DNA from: Pirellulales bacterium
GTDB lineage: Bacteria > Planctomycetota > Planctomycetia > Pirellulales > JAEUIK01
Direction of reading: 5' to 3'
NCBI GenBank assembly: GCA_019745975.1
Contig: JAIESQ010000011.1
Coordinates: 1 to 64,000 of the forward strand
DNA: 64,000 nt
A model generated the notes under the pieces. The model made no database searches. It was not told where the DNA came from and was given only the letters and a program-made list of their open reading frames with translations. The stretch's first letter is position 1; each line of letters opens with the position of its first letter. The position numbers were made by a program, and so were the translations under genes. Of the stretch, positions 54,278 to 61,939 are shown piece after piece.

Positions 54278-55144
54278 TTACGGCAGCCGCGGGGCCCTGC
54301 GGGTGATCGCGATCACGTCATCGAGCAAATGGCCGTTGGTGGCCACCCCTTCGCGGCCATGGATCGTCGGCTCGCCCAGCCAGTTGGTGAAGGTGCCGCC
54401 GGCTTCCTCGAGGATCGGCTGCAAGGCGGCGGCGTCCCAGACGTTCATCGCCGGGTCGACCATGACTTCGGCACGGCCCGTTGCCACGAGCAGGTAGCCG
54501 TAGCAATCGCCCCAAGTACGCGAAATGCGAGTGGCGGCGTCGAGCGCTTCGTATGCTTCGCCGCGGCCGAACTTGTCGAAATCCTTAACGGCGGTCGTCA
54601 AGAACAAGGCCTGGCTCATCTGCCGGCAATCGGACACGTGGGCCCGCTTTGGCGACTCCTGCCCACGCACGGCCCAGGCCCCTTGCCCTCGGACAGCGTA
54701 GACATGTTCATCGAGCCCCGGCAGCAGCACGACGCCGATGACGCTGCGGCCTGCGTGCTCGACGCCGATCATCGTGCCATAGAACGGCACTCCATGCACA
54801 AACGACTTGGTGCCGTCGATCGGGTCCAATATCCAGCGGAAGCCCGAGGTGCCGTCGACCGAGTCGAATTCCTCGCCGAGGACGGCGTCGTCGGGAAAGC
54901 TGGCGGCGATGCGGCGGCGCAAGTGCTGCTCGGCCTCGCGGTCGGCCACGGTGACCGGGGAAGCGTCGGCCTTCAGCTCGACCTGGTAGTTGTCTTGCCG
55001 GAAGTAACGCAGGGTGATGGCGGCGGCTTCCTGGCCGGCCGATAAGACGAGGTCGAGTCGCTGGGCCAGATCGGCGGCTGAGGGCTCGCTTGAAGTAGTT
55101 GCCGCGGGCGTGGCGGATGCCGATGTACTGGGTGGTTTGGTCAT
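54278..55144 (-). CDS. Inositol-monophosphatase-family phosphatase (HisN-like)
   Basis: 288 residues with the metal motifs in order: GEE, WILDPIDGTKSF and VWDAAAL. The family spans inositol monophosphatase, histidinol-phosphatase (HisN) and 3'-phosphoadenosine-phosphate phosphatase; the spacing looks HisN-like, but specificity is not certain. The first 25 residues are a Ser/Thr/Ala-rich extension. The start is ATG 55142-55144. The TrmH gene lies 40 bases upstream on the same strand. Confidence 0.88.
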   Translation of the reverse strand: MTKPPSTSASATPAATTSSEPSAADLAQRLDLVLSAGQEAAAITLRYFRQDNYQVELKADASPVTVADREAEQHLRRRIAASFPDDAVLGEEFDSVDGTSGFRWILDPIDGTKSFVHGVPFYGTMIGVEHAGRSVIGVVLLPGLDEHVYAVRGQGAWAVRGQESPKRAHVSDCRQMSQALFLTTAVKDFDKFGRGEAYEALDAATRISRTWGDCYGYLLVATGRAEVMVDPAMNVWDAAALQPILEEAGGTFTNWLGEPTIHGREGVATNGHLLDDVIAITRRAPRLP

Positions 55145-55184
55145 GCGTTGCAAGGTAGCGGGCGGAGCGGGAATTTCCAAGGAG

Positions 55185-56006
55185 CTACGTGCGCTTCGGA
55201 AGGCGCGTATCCCGCATGCGCCTTGCCTCGTAGAACAGCACCGCCGCGGTGGCTGACACATTCAAGCTGTCTGCCGCGCCGTGCATTGGCAGCCGGATCG
55301 CCTGCACGTCGGGCGCGAGCCAATCGGCCGTCAGACCGGTCGCTTCGCTCCCCAGCACAATCGCCGTGGGGCGCATAAAATCGGCCTGGTGATACAGCAA
55401 CTCGGCGTCGGGACGCGCGCCGTAGATCGTCAAGCCCTGCGCGCGCAGCCAGGCGAGCGTTTCGGCGCCCGTGGCCGCGGCGATCGGCACGGTAAACAGC
55501 GTACCCAGGCTGGTGCGGATGGTGTTGGGGTTGAACAGATCGGTTCCGCCGTTGGCGACAATCACCGCCGAGACTCCCGCGCCGTCGGCGCTACGCAACA
55601 CGGCGCCGACGTTGCCGGGTTTCTCAATGCCGACGAGCACCGCCACGAGCGGATCGGCCGGCAATTTCAAAGCGCTCAGCGGCTGCTCGCGCATACGGGC
55701 GATGGCGACGATGCCTTCGTGCCGGGCGCCGAACGCGACCTTGGCGAAGATGTCGCGATCGACCTGCCAGAGGGGCACATCGGCGGCTTCGAGCCGGGCG
55801 GACAGCGCCCGCGCTAAGTCGTCGGCCAGCAGTTCTTCGCAGACGAAGGCTTCGAGAAACTCGGCGCCGCCGGCAAGCGCACGGCTGATCTCGCGGACAC
55901 CATCGATCGTGTAGCGGCCTTGCTCAGCTCGGTCGCGCGCATGGTGCAGCCGGACGGCTTGCTTGACGCGCTCGTTCTGCCGGCTGGTGATGCGACGATC
56001 GGGCAT
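55185..56006 (-). CDS. TrmH/SpoU-family RNA 2'-O-methyltransferase
   Basis: 273 residues from ATG 56004-56006. An N-terminal substrate-binding domain is followed by the SPOUT knot with VAVLVGIEKPGNVGAVLRSA (motif 1), IVLGSEATGL (motif 2) and SLNVSATAAVLFYEA (motif 3). It methylates the 2'-OH of a tRNA or rRNA ribose; the target cannot be told. It is probably co-transcribed with the phosphatase gene. Confidence 0.92.
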   Translation of the reverse strand: MPDRRITSRQNERVKQAVRLHHARDRAEQGRYTIDGVREISRALAGGAEFLEAFVCEELLADDLARALSARLEAADVPLWQVDRDIFAKVAFGARHEGIVAIARMREQPLSALKLPADPLVAVLVGIEKPGNVGAVLRSADGAGVSAVIVANGGTDLFNPNTIRTSLGTLFTVPIAAATGAETLAWLRAQGLTIYGARPDAELLYHQADFMRPTAIVLGSEATGLTADWLAPDVQAIRLPMHGAADSLNVSATAAVLFYEARRMRDTRLPKRT

Positions 56007-56028
56007 GGGTACTTGGAAAACACAATTG

Positions 56029-56058
56029 TTAGCCGCGGAGCTTGCTCCGCGCGCTAGC
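56029..56058. repeat. TTAGCCGCGG palindrome, left copy of an inverted pair
   Basis: 30 bases, TTAGCCGCGGAGCTTGCTCC then GCGCGCTAGC. The same 30 bases, inverted and with one difference, lie at 57032-57061, so the two copies bracket the methyltransferase gene. Confidence 0.85.
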
Positions 56059-56068
56059 GAGTGCGGCG

Positions 56069-57010
56069 CTACTTCCCCGTCCAGCGCACGCAGACGCCGC
56101 TGGGGAGCGTCTCGCCGGTCGCGGCCTTGATCTCCATGTCGATGGTCTGCGTCGGCCGCCAGCCCGTGGCTTGCTCGAACCACGCAGCGAGTTGTTCGCA
56201 GGTTACGCCCGTCGTGTGACAAGTTAGTAGCATGAACGCCCGCTCGGGGTCGAGCAACTGCCGGCAGGCGGCCAGCAATTCTGGCAGGTCGCGCTGGAAT
56301 CGCCAATCGTTTAATACACTACGGGGCCCTTTGATGCCGTGCCCGTAGCTCGGTGGATCGAGCACGATGCCCTCGTAGCGACGCCTGCGGCGCAGCTCGC
56401 GCCGCACGAACGTCCGGGCGTCGTCGACGAGCCAGCGGATCGGTGCTGACGACAAACCGGAGAGCTCGGAATTGCGCCGCGCCCATTGGACAACGGGCCG
56501 CGCGGCGTCGACTTGCGCGACTTCGGCGCCTGCCGCGGCGGCAGACAAGGTACTGGCCCCCGAGTAAGCGAAGAGATTGAGCACGCGCGGCGGATCGAGG
56601 TTTCTCGTGTAGTGATCGGCGGCAAGTCGCGCGACCTGCTGGTCAATCCACTGCCAGTTGTCGGCCTGCTCGGGAAACAGACCCACCTGCCCCGAGTCGG
56701 TCAGGCGCAGTTCAAACGTCAACTGGCCGATAGTGACGTTCCAGGTTACCGGTCCGGCGACTGGCGAACCGTCGCCGCGCACCCAACGGCCAGACGACGA
56801 CTCCGACTGGCGCTGATAGACAAAGTCGGCACGACTCGACAAGCCAGCAGTGGCGCCGGTTGAATGCGTCGCTCGCCCCCGAGGATCGGTGAACATCGCC
56901 GGCCGGTCGACGACGTACTTGCCGAAGCGTTCCCGCTTGCGACCGCCGCCGACGTCGACAAGCTCATAATCACCAGGCAACTCGGCGATGGCGGCAGTTC
57001 CAATTCGCAA
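56069..57010 (-). CDS. RlmI-like class I SAM methyltransferase, no PUA domain
   Basis: About 313 residues. The first 110 lack the PUA domain of RlmI but carry YELVDVGGGRKRERFG and a short beta domain. The methyltransferase follows, with VLNLFAYSGAS (SAM motif I), an acidic ribose-binding loop, IVLDPPSYGHG (motif IV) and LTCHTTG, which lacks the PCS-type cysteine cluster of RlmI. The target is probably rRNA but not established. No ATG is available; I used the TTG at 57008-57010. The N-terminal part contains a short remnant of the 130-bp repeat (HSTGATAGLSSRA). The gene is bracketed by inverted 30-bp palindromes. Confidence 0.85.
   Translation of the reverse strand: MRIGTAAIAELPGDYELVDVGGGRKRERFGKYVVDRPAMFTDPRGRATHSTGATAGLSSRADFVYQRQSESSSGRWVRGDGSPVAGPVTWNVTIGQLTFELRLTDSGQVGLFPEQADNWQWIDQQVARLAADHYTRNLDPPRVLNLFAYSGASTLSAAAAGAEVAQVDAARPVVQWARRNSELSGLSSAPIRWLVDDARTFVRRELRRRRRYEGIVLDPPSYGHGIKGPRSVLNDWRFQRDLPELLAACRQLLDPERAFMLLTCHTTGVTCEQLAAWFEQATGWRPTQTIDMEIKAATGETLPSGVCVRWTGK
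56837..56853. repeat. Remnant of the 130-bp repeat in coding sequence
   Basis: Read on the minus strand: GCCACTGCTGGCTTG, identical to the first hairpin's left half and loop of the 130-bp element, translated in the frame that gives GATAGL in copy B. The rest of the element is not recognisable. It may be an eroded insertion or chance. Confidence 0.45.
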
Positions 57011-57031
57011 AGTGTGTACAACGTCGAGCGA

Positions 57032-57061
57032 GCTAGCGCGCGGAGCAAGCTCCGCGGCTTA
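57032..57061. repeat. TTAGCCGCGG palindrome, right copy of an inverted pair
   Basis: Reverse complement of 56029-56058 with a single difference (29 of 30). It lies between the TPR-protein stop and the TTG start of the RlmI-like gene. Confidence 0.85.
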
Positions 57062-57075
57062 CGATGCCAAGTTCG

Positions 57076-57879
57076 TCACGACTTCGCAGGCTCTTTCGAC
57101 CGCAGCGCCACGTGCACCCGTGCCACGGCGTGCATGTAGCCGGGCAGGGCGTAGTCGACTGCCGCCCGCCGGATATGTGCGAGCGACTCCTTGGCGCGGC
57201 CAGCCGCTTCGTGCCAGAGCCCCAGATACAACTGGGCGTAGAAGAGCCGCTTGCGCAGCTCGCTATCGGTGGGGTTGCCAGCCCGGGCGGACGCGAGCAC
57301 TTTGTCGGGCGTGGCGCGGCCCGCGAATAACTCGTAGACCTCGTGCATGGGGATGCGCGGATCGGCGCCGACCTCGAGCAGCGTTTCGCGTGCTTTTTCA
57401 ACGCCATCTTGCCGGGCGACGCAGAGATAGCGCCAGGTGACGTTCTCGACGTCGGCCGAATCGACGGTTTGGTACGCTTCGAACTGCTTCGCGCCGGCAT
57501 CGAACTGGCCGGCGTAATAGCAAGCGATGCCGCGCTGCCAATGCCCTGGCCCGCGGCGCGGCTCGAGCTTGATCGCTTCGTCGAAATCAGCGAGCGCCTC
57601 GGCGATGTGCCCCAACTGCAGGTGGGCGTTGCCGCGGCGATCGAGGGCGGCGGCCCGGGCGGCGCTGTTGTCGTTCACGGCAGGCATCGCCAGCCGCGCA
57701 TCGCACTCGGCAACTTCGGCTTCGAGCTCGGCGGTCTCGGCTTTGTCGGCCGCCGCGACCACTTCGGGCGCGAGCTTCGCGCTGGCGTCATCGGCGTGGG
57801 CGTGATTGGCGATCACTGCAACGCCGGTCAACAACAGGCCAATCGTCAGCGGAGTTTTCCGTCGAATTGGGGAAAGCAT
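57076..57879 (-). CDS. Exported TPR protein
   Basis: 267 residues: signal peptide (core TIGLLLTGVAVIA, cleavage after NHAHA), a short acidic coiled region (residues 35-60), and tetratricopeptide repeats. The clearest are AAALDRRGNAHLQLGHIAEA with LADFDEAIKLEP, and GIACYYAGQFDAGAKQFE. A C-terminal helical part resembles the GlpD-like tail of similar planctomycete proteins. Likely a periplasmic scaffold; partners unknown. The ATG is at 57877-57879. Confidence 0.88.
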   Translation of the reverse strand: MLSPIRRKTPLTIGLLLTGVAVIANHAHADDASAKLAPEVVAAADKAETAELEAEVAECDARLAMPAVNDNSAARAAALDRRGNAHLQLGHIAEALADFDEAIKLEPRRGPGHWQRGIACYYAGQFDAGAKQFEAYQTVDSADVENVTWRYLCVARQDGVEKARETLLEVGADPRIPMHEVYELFAGRATPDKVLASARAGNPTDSELRKRLFYAQLYLGLWHEAAGRAKESLAHIRRAAVDYALPGYMHAVARVHVALRSKEPAKS

Positions 57880-58181
57880 GGGAACCGCGATTTCTTTTGA
57901 ACCTCAAGAACAATCCGCGCGCCAGTGACCGTCACGATACTCGCACGCCGAGACCCACGGAAGGTCGCGGCGGAGCGGAGCTTGGCGGCGTCACTGCTCG
58001 CGACTTTCCGGTGGGCTTGGAAAATGTCGCGTTGCTTGTGTCGCGCCGCGCGAGGGTCTATTCTCGCAGACGCAAATCCTGATCCCCAACCCCTGACCCC
58101 TGTGATTCCTGGCTTGGACCTGCAAGCAGTCCAAGCAGACCCGCAAGGGGGGAGGGGAACCAGAACTCCGGAGCCCCTGCC
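57880..58181. other. Divergent intergenic region, TPR protein / oxidoreductase
   Basis: About 300 bases between divergent genes. It must hold two promoters. I see no clear boxes and no member of the repeat families. Confidence 0.45.
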
Positions 58182-59201
58182 ATGTCCGATCACAGTTGTT
58201 CGACGCTGTGGATTTTCGCCCTCGTTGGATTGGCTCTCGGGGGGCCGCTGGCCGCGGCACTACGGGCCGAGGATCCGCCCAAGCCGATCCGGGTCGGCAT
58301 GATCGGGCTCGACACCTCGCACGTGATCGCCTTCACCAAGACGTTGAACCGCGACAACGCCGGAACCGACATGGCGGGCATCACCGTGGTGGCGGCCTAC
58401 CCCGGTGGCAGCCCCGACGTGGCGTCGAGCCGCGACCGCGTCGAGGGCTTCACCAAGGAGATGCGCGAGATGGGGGTCGAGATCGTCGATTCGATCGAAG
58501 CCCTGCTGCCGAAGGTCGACGCCGTGATGCTCGAGAGCGTGGACGGCCGCCCGCACTTGAAGCAGGCCGAGCCGGTGCTGCGCGCCGGCAAGCCGCTGTT
58601 CATCGACAAGCCCTTGGCCGGCTCGCTGGCTGACGCGATCGAAATCTTCCGCCTGGCCGAGCAGTACAAGTGCCCGGCCTTTTCGTCGAGCTCGTTGCGG
58701 TTCAGCCCTGGCATTATCAGCATGAAGGACGACGAGCGCTTGGGAGGCGTCGTCGGCTGCATGGTCTACAGCCCTTGTTCGCTCGAGGAGCATCATCCTG
58801 ACTTGTTCTGGTACGGCGTACACGGCGTGGAGATGCTGTACACGATCATGGGGACCGGCTGCCGCGAGGTGACGCGCGTCCACACCGACGGCTGCGACGT
58901 GGCGACGGGCGTGTGGAGCGACGGCCGCGTGGCGACGTACCGCGGCATTCGCGATGGCAAGACGGAGTACGGCGCGGTGGTGTTCGGCAAGAAGGGGATC
59001 GCGCCGAGCGGGTCGTATGCCGGCTACGAGCCGCTGGTGGTCGAAGTCGCGCGGTTCTTCCGCACTTTGAAGCCGCCGGTGAGCGCGGCCGAAACGATCG
59101 AGATGTTCGCCTTCATGGAAGCGGCCGACGAGAGCAAGCGCCAAGGTGGCAAGCCGGTGACGATCGAGAGCGTGATGGCGAAGGCAAAGGGGGGGAAGTA
59201 G
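58182..59201 (+). CDS. Gfo/Idh/MocA-family oxidoreductase, exported
   Basis: 339 residues with a signal peptide (ALVGLALGGPLAAALRAED). The nucleotide-binding site is degraded: IRVGMIGLDTSHV has only part of the GxGxxG pattern. The family's substrate region EKP is replaced by FIDKPLAGSLADA, which retains the conserved Lys-Pro. Exported members of this family with preserved Lys are frequent in planctomycetes and usually near sugar or sulfatase genes; a sulfatase-fold gene follows here. NAD(P) use is uncertain. Confidence 0.87.
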   Translation: MSDHSCSTLWIFALVGLALGGPLAAALRAEDPPKPIRVGMIGLDTSHVIAFTKTLNRDNAGTDMAGITVVAAYPGGSPDVASSRDRVEGFTKEMREMGVEIVDSIEALLPKVDAVMLESVDGRPHLKQAEPVLRAGKPLFIDKPLAGSLADAIEIFRLAEQYKCPAFSSSSLRFSPGIISMKDDERLGGVVGCMVYSPCSLEEHHPDLFWYGVHGVEMLYTIMGTGCREVTRVHTDGCDVATGVWSDGRVATYRGIRDGKTEYGAVVFGKKGIAPSGSYAGYEPLVVEVARFFRTLKPPVSAAETIEMFAFMEAADESKRQGGKPVTIESVMAKAKGGK

Positions 59202-59395
59202 GGTTTTCTCAGGCGCGAGCGCGCTACGCATTTCGAGCCATACACCGCAATACACAGCGGCTCGGGTCGACTCAGCGTAAGAAGTCGCCTTGGTCCGATT
59301 GCCCTGATCGGTCGGCAGTTTAAGATACGTAATGGGCGCAATCGGCCGACGCTACTTGCTCGCGGGCACCCCCTGTCACGCATTGGTTCGATACG

Positions 59396-61540
59396 TTGGT
59401 AGACCAGTTGTCTGCAGCTCGACGATGGACCGATAGCCGCTGGCTTGCGAAAGTCGCCGCGGCCTTGGCAACCGTGCTGGTCGTCGGGGTTCTGGCTGTG
59501 GTTTATGGCCTGCTCCGAGGCTTTTCTCCCCTGGACGTTCTCGTCTGGAATCCTTCGTCCGGTCGAGACATGGTCATCGTGATGACGGTCATCCTGTCGG
59601 CGCCGTTGTGGTTTTTTGCTCCGGGCGAAGGACGAAAGTCGTGTTCCATCGGGAATACGCTCCGCTGGATTTTGGTTTTGGCCGCGGTCAATTCGACTGC
59701 GCTGATTGCGATCCGCCTCGTCAAGCAACCGCTCGTAAATCCGTTCATTACCGCTAGTCGAGATACGCTGGTAGTCTCGGACTGGATGTGGTGGATCGTG
59801 CCCGCGAGTCAGGTTTGCGGTTTGCTGCTGCTGGCGCTCTACACGCTGGGAGTCGGCCGAATCTTCACGGGGATCGCGGTTGGACGCGCGCTGTTATTTA
59901 TCGTTCTGCTGGCGACGTGCTTCGACGTCGTTCCCTTGATCGCGAACGGCAAGCTCGAGGGGGTTGCCGAATTGTTGCTGATATTCGGCTTGGTTGCTGC
60001 CGGCTTGCGTAGCCGGTGGTTGCTGTCGCGTTTCGAAACTCGGCCGAAGCCATGGCTGGTGGCGATCGCACTGGCGATCTTGATCGGTTTGCCAGCCGGC
60101 TACTGGGCGGTTCAGGTGCTTGGTCGTACGACACCCTCGCCAGTTGCTGCACGTCCGAACATCCTGCTGATCACGCTCGATACGGTTCGCAAGCAGAACC
60201 TGAGCTTGTATGGGTATTCGAGGCAAACCACGCCGCAGCTCGAGCGGTTCGCCAAGCGCGGAGTTGTCTACACGAATGCCATCGCGCCATCGTCGTGGAC
60301 CTTGCCGACGCATGCGAGCATCTTTACCAGCTTGTTGCCGCTGGAGCACGGCGCCGAACAGGTCGGGCTGGGACTGCAACCGCATGCGCGGACGCTGGCC
60401 GAATCGCTGCGGGAGAGCGGTTACGCGACTGCGGGATTTGTCGCTAACGACATGTGCGGCAAGCACACCGGTCTTGCGCAAGGATTCCAATACTATGATG
60501 AACTGAAGCCGTGGTGGTGCGGCTCCATCGTCACGGCTGCAACGGCGCAGTTCCTCGGAGGGGTGCCACGCCGAACGGCCGCGGACATCAATCGCTCGTT
60601 CCTGAAATGGCTTGACCGCCAACGAGGCCAACCGTTCTTTGCGTTTCTCAACTATTACGATGCGCACGGCATATACGAGGTTCCCGATCCCAGCTTTGAC
60701 CGGTTTTCGACGGCAACACGCCGTGAGCGCCGCAAGCTAAAAACGAAATGGTCGATCGCGGACGTGCCGTTCCGACCGGACGATCCCAGCGAGCGGCAAT
60801 ACGCCATCGACAGCTACGACGGCGCCATCGCGTATCTCGATGACCAGCTAGGTCGATTGTTCGACGCCCTGCAGCGCCAAGGCCTGTTGGACAACACGAT
60901 CGTTGTCGTTACCAACGATCACGGCGAACACTTCGGCGAAAATGGGAAATGGGAACACAGCGACAGCTTGTATCGACAATTGATTGACGCGCCGCTAATT
61001 ATCGTTTATCCGCCGAAGATCGCGGCAGACGCGGTAGTCGAGCAGCCCGTCACGCTGACGCAGATTCCGGCGACGCTCGTTGAGCTGGTGGGCCTGGAAA
61101 AAGAGACCGCCTTTCGCGGTGCATCGCTCCCGACGGCAGCGCCGCTTGCCGGCGGCGCGGTGGCAACCGTCCAACTCGACTTGATCTTTTCGGAGACCTG
61201 CCCGAACCAGGAGGACCGATCTGAAGACCGGCTGTGTTCCATTGTCGCCAATGGCTGGCATTACATTCGTCGCTGCAGCGATGGCGACGAAGAGCTCTAC
61301 GACTATCGAGCAGATCCTCTCGAGTCGCACAACCTGGCCGACGAGCCAAGGTTTCAAGACAACCTGACGTCGCTGCGCGGACTGCTGCTGCAAAACTATC
61401 CGGGGCGAGGGTCCGACCCGACGACCTCCGCGCAGGTGGTGGCGCCACGACAACACGTACCTGCATGGGTTGCTTGCCGCTGTGGGTGCTGCCGGCCACC
61501 AGGGGCGCTGGGGCTGTTTCTCTATCGGCTCGGCCCGTAG
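59396..61540 (+). CDS. Membrane sulfatase-fold hydrolase/transferase (LtaS-like active site)
   Basis: 714 residues. The N-terminal third has about six membrane spans; the C-terminal part is an alkaline-phosphatase/sulfatase fold with ARPNILLITLDTVRKQN (metal aspartate) and, at the nucleophile, SSWTLPTHASIFTSLLP. True sulfatases have Cys or Ser at C/S-x-P-x-R for formylglycine; here the aligned residue is Thr, as in LtaS and phosphoethanolamine transferases. The late metal site VTNDHGEHFGENGKWEH is intact. It may therefore be a phosphotransferase or phosphatase acting on envelope lipids or glycans, not a sulfatase. The start is TTG 59396. Confidence 0.85.
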   Translation: MVDQLSAARRWTDSRWLAKVAAALATVLVVGVLAVVYGLLRGFSPLDVLVWNPSSGRDMVIVMTVILSAPLWFFAPGEGRKSCSIGNTLRWILVLAAVNSTALIAIRLVKQPLVNPFITASRDTLVVSDWMWWIVPASQVCGLLLLALYTLGVGRIFTGIAVGRALLFIVLLATCFDVVPLIANGKLEGVAELLLIFGLVAAGLRSRWLLSRFETRPKPWLVAIALAILIGLPAGYWAVQVLGRTTPSPVAARPNILLITLDTVRKQNLSLYGYSRQTTPQLERFAKRGVVYTNAIAPSSWTLPTHASIFTSLLPLEHGAEQVGLGLQPHARTLAESLRESGYATAGFVANDMCGKHTGLAQGFQYYDELKPWWCGSIVTAATAQFLGGVPRRTAADINRSFLKWLDRQRGQPFFAFLNYYDAHGIYEVPDPSFDRFSTATRRERRKLKTKWSIADVPFRPDDPSERQYAIDSYDGAIAYLDDQLGRLFDALQRQGLLDNTIVVVTNDHGEHFGENGKWEHSDSLYRQLIDAPLIIVYPPKIAADAVVEQPVTLTQIPATLVELVGLEKETAFRGASLPTAAPLAGGAVATVQLDLIFSETCPNQEDRSEDRLCSIVANGWHYIRRCSDGDEELYDYRADPLESHNLADEPRFQDNLTSLRGLLLQNYPGRGSDPTTSAQVVAPRQHVPAWVACRCGCCRPPGALGLFLYRLGP

Positions 61541-61557
61541 CTGGAAGGAGCAATTAC

Positions 61558-61797
61558 ATGACGTATCCGTTTCCACCGGACGTGCAGCAACTCGTGCGCG
61601 AGCAAATGGCGCTGGGGAGTTTCTCGTCCGAAGACGAGTTGTTGCGCGCGGCGCTCCACGCTTTGGAAGAGCAGCGTCAAGCGATCGTGTACGACGATCC
61701 GGAGACGTTGGCAGGCATTCGTCGTGGTCTGGAAGAAATGAAAGCGGGGCTGGGTCGACCGTTCGAGGAATTCGACGCCGAGTTCCACGCCAAGTGA
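61558..61797 (+). CDS. ParD-like antitoxin, orphan
   Basis: 79 residues. A ParD-type N-terminal ribbon-helix-helix (VQQLVREQMALGSFSSEDEL, then LLRAALHALEEQ) and an acidic C-terminal part that would bind a ParE toxin. AAGGAG seven bases before the ATG at 61558 supports the start. No toxin gene follows; the expected toxin start overlaps its stop and is closed after six codons (see 61796-61863). Confidence 0.85.
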   Translation: MTYPFPPDVQQLVREQMALGSFSSEDELLRAALHALEEQRQAIVYDDPETLAGIRRGLEEMKAGLGRPFEEFDAEFHAK

Positions 61798-61863
61798 TTC
61801 ATCGCGCGAGCTAGCGCGCGAAGCAAATTCGACTCGACTGAGCTCGCCGAAGTCCACGGCTAA
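61796..61863 (+). pseudogene. Possible truncated toxin start joined to a TTAGCCGCGG-type palindrome
   Basis: GTG at the antitoxin stop begins GTG-ATT-CAT-CGC-GCG-AGC and then TAG, reading VIHRAS. This is where a ParE toxin overlapping the antitoxin would start. The sequence from GCTAGCGCGCG to GGCTAAC (61813-61863) resembles the palindrome family of 57032-57061, with extra bases in its loop. I infer a toxin gene cut off by a repeat, but a chance match cannot be excluded. Nothing else recognisable lies in the gap to 61939. Confidence 0.35.
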
Positions 61864-61939
61864 CAAGAGTATTTCTCGCGCTCAGCCAGCTACTTCGCAA
61901 TCTTTGCGTTCTTCGCGTGCTCTGCGGTGAATCCTCTTT

